From an uncultured Eubacteriales bacterium (GTDB lineage Bacteria; Bacillota_A; Clostridia; Oscillospirales; Oscillospiraceae), in contig CATIYU010000128.1 in the NCBI GenBank assembly GCA_949739085.1, positions 1-11,746 on the forward strand: 11,746 bases of DNA, written 5' to 3'. Made by a program: the position numbers and the translations under genes. The notes under the pieces were generated by a model. That model was given only the letters and a program-made list of their open reading frames with translations, was not told the origin of the DNA and searched no databases. This document shows, piece after piece, positions 6,312-11,746 of the stretch (positions within the stretch are counted from its first letter, which is position 1; each line of letters starts with the position of its first letter).

Positions 6312-6722
6312 TTACTCCTTTATGTAGTGTTTTTCTGCACATCCCAAAACTCTTGGAATGTATGTGCGAGTTTCCATGCGCTCTTCGACCTTCCTGGTCT
6401 TACCCAGCGCTTCGCGTACCAGGTTGTATAGGTTTTTGCCCCTGTCGCTTTCGAGAAATTCCACGAGCGGCTTTAACACTTCAACGGTGTCTTTGCACGC
6501 CCGGCGGGCCTGTCTGCATTTCGCGATTTGCGTAGCTACTTTCGCCCGCTCTTTATAGTCGAGGTTATCAAGCTCCAGCTTGTGGAGGTAGTCCTGCGTA
6601 AGCCTGTCCATACGGTTCACCTCCTCATAGTTCCAAGCGTAGTCCTTGGATGCCTCCTCCATCATCTGAACAAAGTCGCTAATAACAGAGGAGAACTTAG
6701 GGGGGCTGCATTTCTTTCCCAT
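6312..6722 (-). CDS. Helical protein of unknown function
   Basis: 136 residues from ATG 6722-6720 with GGGAGGTGG upstream. The chain is mainly charged and helical (FVQMMEEASKDYAWNYEEVN, then LHKLELDNLDYKERAKVATQ). It has Cys in CRQARRACKD and a basic central part. No motif allows an assignment. It lies between the 54-residue gene (20-base gap) and the SPFH gene (six bases before its candidate ATG), so it is part of the same transcript. Ends with TAA. Confidence 0.7.
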   Translation of the reverse strand: MGKKCSPPKFSSVISDFVQMMEEASKDYAWNYEEVNRMDRLTQDYLHKLELDNLDYKERAKVATQIAKCRQARRACKDTVEVLKPLVEFLESDRGKNLYNLVREALGKTRKVEERMETRTYIPRVLGCAEKHYIKE

Positions 6723-6742
6723 ACAAGACCACCTCCCTTCGC

Positions 6743-6907
6743 TTAACTGTCGAGTCTGTCGATGACCTCATGGTCGTCCGCATCAGACCAGCTATAAGCG
6801 CTGCTCGGCAGCGATTCCGCCATGCCGATTGCGATCTCTTCGCTATCCGCCTCGACTTCGGTATAGCCGTACCGAACGCACATGACCTTGTACTTTTCCT
6901 TAGCCAT
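6743..6907 (-). CDS. Small acidic protein, 54 residues
   Basis: ATG 6907-6905 with AAGGAGG nine bases upstream, stop TAA 6745-6743. Sequence begins MAKEKYKVMCVRYGYTEVEA and continues acidic (DSEEIAIGMAESL, then DADDHEVIDRLDS). It looks like the small single-domain phage proteins with a YxVxxxYGYxxVEAxSxEEA-like start, but I cannot name a family or function. It overlaps the end of the DNA ligase remnant by eight bases, consistent with the original operon order. Confidence 0.65.
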   Translation of the reverse strand: MAKEKYKVMCVRYGYTEVEADSEEIAIGMAESLPSSAYSWSDADDHEVIDRLDS

Positions 6908-7481
6908 AGCTCACACCCTCCTTATCATTTCTTATTCCAACAAACATCTGGAACTGGATGCTCTCTGCACATGTGGATTTGTCATAGGACACCTCCTTAT
7001 ACTTCACCTCGCACAGAACGCCGATGAGGCTGCCTCTGTTTTGCCAGAACTCGGCACGCTGCTGCCGAACCTCTCATTCTGGGATCAGGCCGGGAATCAC
7101 CTTGTTCACTGTCTTGGCCGTGACACCCAGGCGAAGCGTCTTGGAGAGGAGCTTCGTGTAAAGCTCCATCTCATGCGGATAGCACATATTTTGTACGAAT
7201 ACACACACTTGATAAACTGTTGCGTCGTCCAGAGTCTTCCGCTTTGACAAACACTCGCAAATATTGAAGATGTCCAGCATGGTCAGCGTGATGGCGAGGT
7301 CATAGACGACTGGGGTGCGCAGCCTCTGCTCCGAAATTTTGTAGGCGAGCATTGGATTCAACGCATAATACAGGAGCTTTCAAAAGTTCTCGTTCTCGCT
7401 CCCGAGCCGCAAAACCTCCTGCTTTTTGAGTGAGCCGGGGGCGTTTTGCAGCGCGTTGATGAGGCAGATTGCGTCAAACAT
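6900..7481 (-). pseudogene. ATP-dependent DNA ligase remnant lacking its catalytic domain
   Basis: One reading frame of 193 codons plus stop, from ATG 7481 (overlaps the nadE end by eight bases, GGGAG upstream) to TAA 6902-6900, with TGA at 7382-7380 and 7076-7074. The N-terminal part matches the helical domain of T4-like phage ligases: KLLYYALNPMLAYKI, then LLSKTLRLGVTAKTVNKVIP and GLIPE. Right after the second TGA comes the end of the C-terminal OB domain: GSLIGVLCEVKYKEVSYDKS, FVGIRNDKEGVS. The nucleotidyltransferase domain with motif I KxDG, about 300 residues in related ligases, is absent. The join preserves frame. Trp or Phe would suit both TGA positions, so they may be TGG-to-TGA changes. 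It cannot be an active ligase. Confidence 0.75.
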
Positions 7482-8232
7482 TGTGTATTACTCCCATTCC
7501 ATAGGACGGCATGGGGAGCAGCTTGTGCAGGTTCCGTTTGTGCATCGCTTCAATCTTGGCATCCACAAGCCAGTTCCCTGCCGACCCCTTCTCGATGTAC
7601 GCATCAAGCTGGGCGTAGGTGAAGCCCAGCTTGTCTTCGTCCGTTTTGCCGCACAGGCCGTCAGCGGGGGTCTTATCCACCAGCTCCTTCGGGATGGGCA
7701 GCTCGTATCCAACCAGCTTCACGTCGGAAACCGTGAGGTTGGCCAGAGGGCTGAAGTCCCCGGCACTATCGCCAAACTTGGTGGAGTACCCCACATAATC
7801 CTCGGACTTGTTGCAAGTGTTAGCCACCCGGCCGCCGTCCGGCAGAGACTGGGCGACTGCATATAGTGTCGCCATGCGGAGCCGAGGCGGGAGGTTGACC
7901 TTGGTTTGCTCATAAACGCCGTCCCGAAGTCCTGCGCCGACAACCGCCATCAGCTTGCTGTACACCCCACTGATGTTGACGGTGATGTGCTGGATGCCCA
8001 GCTCTTTGACCACCTTGACAGAATCGGAGATGTCCTTCTGGATGCCATTGGGCATCAGTACGCCAAAAACCCGGTCTTTGCCCAGGGCTTCAACACACAG
8101 GGCGGCGACAATCGTGCTGTCTTTTCCGCCGGAGATACCGACAACGGCACTGCACTCGGGCCCGTTCTTCTCAAAATAGTCACAAATCCATTGGACGATG
8201 GCATCTTTTGTTTTCTTGGGATCACGAATCAT
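7474..8232 (-). CDS. nadE: Ammonia-dependent NAD+ synthetase
   Basis: 252 residues from ATG 8232-8230, two bases after the preceding stop. NadE amidates nicotinic acid adenine dinucleotide to NAD+ with ATP and ammonia. Visible signatures: the ATP PP-loop SGGKDST (about residues 34-40), then RMATLYAVAQSLPDGGRVAN (about 118-137), NKSEDYVGYSTKFGDSAGDF, and the C-terminal PADGLCGKTDEDKLGFTYAQ. Length is near the family norm (about 250-280), with no glutaminase domain, so it is the NH3-dependent type. It appears intact, unlike several neighbours. In this cluster it would complete a deamidated route, but a nicotinate phosphoribosyltransferase and an adenylyltransferase are not visible. Confidence 0.95.
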   Translation of the reverse strand: MIRDPKKTKDAIVQWICDYFEKNGPECSAVVGISGGKDSTIVAALCVEALGKDRVFGVLMPNGIQKDISDSVKVVKELGIQHITVNISGVYSKLMAVVGAGLRDGVYEQTKVNLPPRLRMATLYAVAQSLPDGGRVANTCNKSEDYVGYSTKFGDSAGDFSPLANLTVSDVKLVGYELPIPKELVDKTPADGLCGKTDEDKLGFTYAQLDAYIEKGSAGNWLVDAKIEAMHKRNLHKLLPMPSYGMGVIHNV

Positions 8233-8234
8233 TG

Positions 8235-8507
8235 TTACTGCACCTCTTTCTCAACAATCTCCCAGCAGTAAATTACGGCGAGATCGCCAAAACTGCGAGT
8301 GTTTCTGCCAAGATGAATCTCTCGCTCTTCCTCCCAGGTCATGTCCTCATCCCAAAAATTGGGCTGGACGGAGTGATATGCTTTGGTCGCGTCCGCATCT
8401 GCCTTCATATCTGCGATAGCGTCATCCACATTTTCGTAGACCGCCATGATTTCGTTGCCTTCGTTATCTGGGGTGTTCCAGTAACGGTGTAAGACATAGA
8501 CCGTCAT
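8235..8507 (-). CDS. Unknown 90-residue protein in the NAD cluster
   Basis: Starts at ATG 8507-8505, with GGAGG seven bases upstream inside the end of the macrodomain gene. The frame is open upstream, but that stretch shadows the macrodomain gene. The protein MTVYVLHRYWNTPDNEGNEI has a run of acidic residues (DAIADMKADADATKAYH) and an aromatic/acidic middle (NFWDEDMTWEEEREIHLG). No family recognised. It overlaps neither neighbour and sits two bases before nadE, so it is translated within the NAD operon. Its position between macrodomain and NadE is the only hint of role. Confidence 0.75.
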   Translation of the reverse strand: MTVYVLHRYWNTPDNEGNEIMAVYENVDDAIADMKADADATKAYHSVQPNFWDEDMTWEEEREIHLGRNTRSFGDLAVIYCWEIVEKEVQ

Positions 8508-8508
8508 G

Positions 8509-9015
8509 TTAAAGCCTCCATAACTCGTCTGTGTGGTCCTGACCGGGAATCTTTTCAATGAGGCTGTAGACAACCTCCCAATTCCCGTTGCCAAGACCAC
8601 ACCCAATTTTGTAGGGCATAGCAATCGTTTCTCCGGCGGGAACTAGCTTTCTCAAGTGGAGCAGGCATTTTTCAAAGGCCGCATAGTCTGTGAACTGCTT
8701 TCTGTTGTAGCCATATTGGTCTTGGGAGAACAGATTGCAGATAGCCTGTGAGTCAATGTCGTTCTTCCCGACAGGATAGTCCTCCTTGTAAACCATCTGA
8801 ACTTGGCCGAGAAGGAGAGGCTTGGAGCTTCCAAGCCTCTCCTTCTCTTTCGCTCCTTCAGAACACCTGACCTTGTACCACTGATACACCGTCTTATATT
8901 TCTCCTCTATCTGCCTCGCAACGCCGCTACCCATTTTGTCTTGGCAATTCACTTGATGGCTGATATACTCGGCATTCGTGGTAAACAGATTGTCATCTAC
9001 AACCTTGACCGCCAT
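8509..9015 (-). CDS. Macrodomain protein, ADP-ribose-binding type
   Basis: 168 residues from ATG 9015-9013, overlapping the upstream stop by one base (TGATG). The macrodomain signature is clear: VVDDNLFTTNAEYISHQVNC, QDKMGSGVARQIEEKYKTVY, a conserved LLGQVQMV, and the C-terminal IAMPYKIGCGLGNGNWEVVY. Family members bind ADP-ribose or related compounds; the closest look is ADP-ribose-1''-phosphate phosphatase (Poa1p-like) or de-ADP-ribosylating types, which I cannot separate by eye. Next to Prs, NAMPT and NadE homologues it fits ADP-ribose handling during NAD+ recycling. The coding sequence contains a perfect 18-bp inverted repeat at 8809-8847, in the variable loop before LLGQVQ (KEKERLGSSKP). 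This may be a late insertion that kept the frame. Confidence 0.9.
   Translation of the reverse strand: MAVKVVDDNLFTTNAEYISHQVNCQDKMGSGVARQIEEKYKTVYQWYKVRCSEGAKEKERLGSSKPLLLGQVQMVYKEDYPVGKNDIDSQAICNLFSQDQYGYNRKQFTDYAAFEKCLLHLRKLVPAGETIAMPYKIGCGLGNGNWEVVYSLIEKIPGQDHTDELWRL
8809..8847. repeat. Perfect 18-bp inverted repeat in the macrodomain gene
   Basis: GAGAAGGAGAGGCTTGGA (8809-8826), three-base loop GCT, then TCCAAGCCTCTCCTTCTC (8830-8847). All 18 pairs match. On the minus strand it encodes EKERLGSSKPLLL. No U tract follows on either strand, so a simple terminator is unlikely. Confidence 0.9.
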
Positions 9016-10509
9016 CAGAACTGCCCCCTGTGGAGGTTCCGGCGCACCTCATCCAATGTATACTGCTTGATGAAGCTGCCGTTCTTGAACACCGTCACAA
9101 GCTCGTTGTCCTTCTGGGCCTCCGCCCAGGTCAGGCCGTCCTCATAGTGGTAGTCGCCGTTGGGGTAGTTTTTATACACCCGGCAGCAGCCCCGCTGGGA
9201 CTTCTTGAAGTGGCCAGTGTCGGTCTTGGGGTTCTTAAAAATCATGATGGGCTTACCGTCGGCGTCCTCGGCATAGGTGGCCTTAACGGCGATACCGAAG
9301 GTGTCGCGGGTATAGGGCGCATAGGATTTGTGGTCGGCCTCCATAGTTTCCAGGCACTGCATGGAGAAGGAACCGGCGCCCAGCGCCACATTATTGATGG
9401 CGAACCCGGCACGCTCCAGGATTCCATAAATCTGCTGGCAACGCTGCGGGGTAATGCTGTCTCCGTACAGAGCCTTGACATGGGGATTCAGAACCTTGAA
9501 GCCCTTGCTGTTGACCGTGCCGCCGAAGATATTCCACAGCCGGAACACGGTCTCGGTAATGACCTCAACGGGGTCGCCGCTGTCGCCACGAATGGACAGA
9601 CAGCCGCCGTGCGCTAAAATCTCATCCTTAAGCTGGGGCAGGATATTGTCCACTAGATTCCAGTAGTCGTAGCTGTCGCTGACCATGGAGAAGCTCTGAT
9701 GCGGATAAACCTCTGTCAGCAGGCGGCGGATATGGGTAATCTCGTCGCCGTCCATAGCGAAGTTGGAGCACATCACGCTGTGCTCTGTGGACAGAGCGCC
9801 AAAAAGCTACCGGCTCCTTGGCGCAGTCGCAGTGGTAGTTGCTCTCCAGCCAAAGAATGGCAGGGACAGTGGCGGTGTTCAGGAAGCTGAGACAGAACGC
9901 CGCAGAGCTCTTGGTCGCGCTCTCAATGCTTTCCTGACCACGCATAGAGAAGTCGCCCAGGAGCCTTGCACGAACCACATCGTCGTCACAGGTGCGCTCG
10001 GCGAACTCGTTGACGATTTGGCGGTAACGGTAGCCGGCCTCAGCGGAAACCTGGGTGTGCCACATCGTGCAGGACAGCATGGTCTCGATGGAGTTGACCA
10101 GCCATACGAAGTTCGGATGGGTGTTGGAAATCTCAATCTGCGGCACCTTGATGTTGGTGCGGGAGCCCTCTGGGATGGCCCGAATCTCCAAGGGAAGATA
10201 GCCCAGGTCATACAGGGCTTTCAGCCGCTTCTCACCAACCCCGTCGGTGTTGATAGTGGCATTGAGGACACGCTTGTACTCAGCAAGCACATCCAACCAA
10301 TCCTCTAGGAAGAAATAGAGGTCGAAAGCATTGATGAGATACTCATGAATAAACGCCTGGAGACCGAACAGGGTGACCTTATCGGTGTCGTCCAGGCGGG
10401 TCATGCGGGGTGTGTAGTAGGAGACCATCTTGGTCAGGGTTTGCGGATACTGCTCTGCATGAGCAGTCTTGTAAAAGTCCAAACAGAGCAGGGGATTGTA
10501 GTGGGTCAT
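9015..10509 (-). pseudogene. nadV: Nicotinamide phosphoribosyltransferase-like gene, one-base frameshift
   Basis: ATG 10509-10507 has AGGAG eight bases upstream. Residues 1-236 are continuous (MTHYNPLLCLDFYKTAHAEQ, GSRTNIKVPQ, LGDFSMRGQES). At the T run read from 9805-9801 an extra T breaks the frame. Skipping one base continues GALSTEHSVMCSNFAMDGDE, then VSDSYDYWN, SIRGDSGDPVEVI, LYGDSIT and NPKTDTGHFKKSQRG, to TGA 9017-9015. The restored length, about 497 residues, matches NAMPT/NadV (about 490). The family joins nicotinamide to PRPP giving NMN; a phage branch (Namat of NARP1) joins it to ADP-ribose pyrophosphate giving NAD+ directly. It sits directly after the Prs homologue and before the macrodomain gene. 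As written the protein ends 57 residues into a wrong frame. The indel lies in a homopolymer, so an assembly error is a real possibility. Confidence 0.88.
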
Positions 10510-10510
10510 G

Positions 10511-10591
10511 TCATTTTCTCCTGTTCATTTCTTCAGCGAAGTAAATGGCGAAGGCAAATGGGGCAGCAACTGGCCAGAAGATACCGGCCAT
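10511..10591 (-). CDS. Possible 26-residue membrane peptide
   Basis: ATG 10591-10589 to TGA 10513-10511, encoding MAGIFWPVAAPFAFAIYFAE plus EMNRRK: one membrane span with a basic tail. It ends two bases before the NAMPT start and contains that gene's ribosome binding site. No ribosome binding site precedes this ATG; GGAAGG lies about 30 bases upstream, before an out-of-frame ATG. Either the peptide starts further upstream and the frame has been damaged, or it is not translated. The amino acid pattern resembles known small phage membrane proteins. Confidence 0.35.
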   Translation of the reverse strand: MAGIFWPVAAPFAFAIYFAEEMNRRK

Positions 10592-10692
10592 AACACTTGT
10601 GAAGCCGTCATCGCAGCCCCTTCCGCAAGATTTGAGCCGACGGCTTTCAGACTGTAACAGGCAGCTTTACCGTATGCTTACCAATCTCACAC

Positions 10693-10710
10693 GAACCTGG
10701 TTTACCAGGT
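10693..10710. repeat. Small perfect hairpin downstream of prs
   Basis: AACCTGG, loop TTTA, CCAGGTT. It lies about ten bases after the prs stop codon in the minus-strand transcript. No U tract follows (CGTGTGAG), so it may stabilise or process the mRNA rather than terminate it. Confidence 0.45.
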
Positions 10711-10716
10711 TTGGTA

Positions 10717-11401
10717 TTACTCCTTCCCTTTGATTACAGTAATGTTTTCATGCTCGCCACGGTAGATACTGTCGGTGGTGAAAACGTGGCGAATCAGGCC
10801 ATCGGTTAGCACCAGCCCATCGAAGATGGCGTTTTCGCAGTGGGACACATACAGATAAATGTCTTTGGCTCCGGCCTCTTTCAAAGCTCTTGCCGTATGG
10901 GTGAACGTGCCGCCACGGGAACAGATATCGTCCACAATGAGGACGTGACGACCCTCCACCTTTTCTGTAGAGGTTAGCTCCAACCGCTCAATCTTGCCCG
11001 TGCGCCAATCCCTGTGCTTGATGCCGAAGATGTACTCGGCTGGCATAAGCTCGGAGTACCTTATTGGAGTGCGGGTCAAAGACCGCGACATGGCAGAAAT
11101 GAAGCGAATTGATAAAGTCGGCGAACCATTTCAGTGTAAATACCTCGTCGCCGTTTTTTACCCTGTCCATCCTGGCGTTGGGAATGTATGGCATCATGAG
11201 CTGCACATGGGTGTCCGGCCCCATAATAGAGCGGATATGGTTCACGAGATACCACACAATCATGCACTCGCCATCATTGTCATACTTCCAGGTGATGGCC
11301 GGGATACTGTCGCACTCCAACCCCTCCATATAGAACCGGAATGAGGATGTGCCGTCTGGGAACTGCGTGGGCTCAATTCTTTTCCCGTTAAAGAAAATCA
11401 T
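10717..11401 (-). pseudogene. prs: Ribose-phosphate pyrophosphokinase homologue, frameshift and internal deletion
   Basis: ATG 11401-11399 overlaps the nicotinamidase stop (ATGA). Residues 1-114 match phage-type Prs: MIFFNGKRIEPTQFPDGTSS, MMPYIPNARMDRVKNGDEVF, then VAVFDPHSNK. The frame then fails near 11060. In the +1 frame the protein resumes as RYSELMPAEYIFGIKHRDWR, then the PRPP-loop signature VLIVDDICSRGGTF and IRHVFTTDSIYRG, to TAA 10719-10717. Between DPHS and KHRD only about 16 residues remain, while PRPP synthetases have about 55-60, so roughly 40 residues including the SPDxG-like loop are missing. The family makes PRPP from ribose 5-phosphate; the phage Adps branch instead pyrophosphorylates ADP-ribose for NARP1 NAD+ synthesis. 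As written it should be inactive. Confidence 0.85.
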
Positions 11402-11746
11402 ACTTCATCCTCCCAGTTCTCGATATTCACCTGGCACATCCGCAAGGCCCGCAGGGCGTTTTCGTGGCTCTCCGGGGTTACACCGGCGCAGCAGGCGGCA
11501 TCCACCGTCATCTTGGCTTCCGGCAGAAACGCTTTGATGAGCAGAGCGTTGGAGATAACGCAGATATCAGTACACAGCCCGACCAGGACAATCTCCTCAA
11601 TGTCCACATCGTGGCTCTTATCGACCAGATACTCGCCCAGCTCCACGGAACCAAATGTAGGTTTCATCACGGAGCGGATGGCGGCATCGCCACGGCTCTT
11701 GACGGCGGCATAGACCTTGGCGTCCAGCTCCCAACCCGGAGTGTTC
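11398..11746 (-). CDS. pncA: Nicotinamidase, 5' end outside window
   Basis: The frame is open from the right edge (NTPGWELDAKVYAAVKSRGD) to TGA 11400-11398, giving the C-terminal 115 residues of an isochorismatase-fold protein that is usually about 180-210 long. The TPGWEL turn, the catalytic lysine region (VMKPTFGS) and the nucleophile region GLCTDICV, where the Cys of TDIC attacks the amide, are visible. The N-terminal catalytic Asp and metal ligands lie outside. Nicotinamidase turns nicotinamide into nicotinate and ammonia. It begins the visible NAD cluster and is coupled to prs by an ATGA overlap. Starting this protein at GTG 11670 would drop needed residues and is not right. Confidence 0.9.
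   Translation of the reverse strand, partial: NTPGWELDAKVYAAVKSRGDAAIRSVMKPTFGSVELGEYLVDKSHDVDIEEIVLVGLCTDICVISNALLIKAFLPEAKMTVDAACCAGVTPESHENALRALRMCQVNIENWEDEV

Noticed and set aside
6900..7481. TGA read as tryptophan (code 4) to explain the two TGA codons in the ligase frame
   Set aside because: TGA is the natural stop of nicotinamidase, NAMPT, nadE, RNA ligase and GP88-like genes, several of them overlapping the next start. TGG encodes Trp throughout. The ligase also lacks its catalytic domain, so decay is simpler.
9030..10308. Long plus-strand ORFs opposite the NAMPT gene (up to 195 and 181 residues)
   Set aside because: They are antisense shadows of a GC-rich coding region; the minus strand has clear NAMPT motifs.
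10503..10613. Alternative 28-residue ORF starting ATGACGGCTTCA with GGAAGG upstream
   Set aside because: The ribosome binding site is better than for the membrane peptide, but the product (SSGQLLPHLPSPFTSLKK) does not look like a real protein, while the other frame gives a typical membrane span.
1..11746. CRISPR array, rRNA, tRNA, transposase, integrase or attachment site
   Set aside because: None seen on either strand. The few repeats are inverted or just two copies.

Overview
Every supported gene in this window lies on the minus strand, so transcription runs from the right edge to the left. Short overlaps or tight spacing (ATGA, TGATG, TAATG) and strong AAGGAGG-type ribosome binding sites link many of them. 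The gene set is an NAD+ metabolism cluster, a macrodomain, an ATP-dependent DNA ligase, a DRB0094-type RNA ligase, an SPFH/prohibitin-like protein, a GP88-like Cys-rich protein, an orphan N-6 adenine methylase and many small unknown or membrane proteins. This fits a large phage, prophage or phage-like integrative element of a gut Bacillota. The taxonomic guess rests on gene content and ribosome binding sites only.

Right part, about 11746 to 7474: nicotinamidase (5' end outside the window), a damaged ribose-phosphate pyrophosphokinase, a possible small membrane peptide, a frameshifted nicotinamide phosphoribosyltransferase, a macrodomain protein, a 90-residue unknown and NAD synthetase. The Prs plus NAMPT-like pair is the layout of phage NAD+ reconstitution systems (the NARP1 type converts ADP-ribose and nicotinamide to NAD+). 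Those systems counter defences that deplete NAD+.

Middle part, about 7481 to 3301: a DNA ligase remnant whose catalytic domain is missing, two small unknown proteins, an SPFH protein, a hairpin-bearing spacer, an RNA ligase with an in-frame amber codon, a 96-residue unknown, a broken conserved hypothetical gene and a small coiled-coil protein.

About 3300 to 2803 is a roughly 500-base non-coding stretch with a hairpin, a perfect 20-bp operator-like palindrome, short direct repeats and one arm of an inverted repeat. The other arm lies just upstream of the GP88-like gene.

Left part, 2802 to 1: GP88-like protein, two small unknowns (one with several membrane segments), an N-6 adenine methylase, a run of very short overlapping ORFs, a membrane-anchored protein, and an unknown protein running off the left edge. 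This part looks more AT-rich by eye; I did not compute it.

The main anomaly is that many recognisable genes are damaged: prs (frameshift plus apparent internal deletion), the NAMPT gene (extra base in a T run), DNA ligase (in-frame loss of the catalytic domain plus two TGA codons), RNA ligase (TAG), the 3443-3921 gene (frameshift and probable deletion), and possibly the SPFH start. Neighbouring genes such as nadE and the macrodomain gene look intact. Either this is a decaying prophage or element, or the assembly contains errors, or some interruptions are recoded. Read-level evidence is needed to decide.
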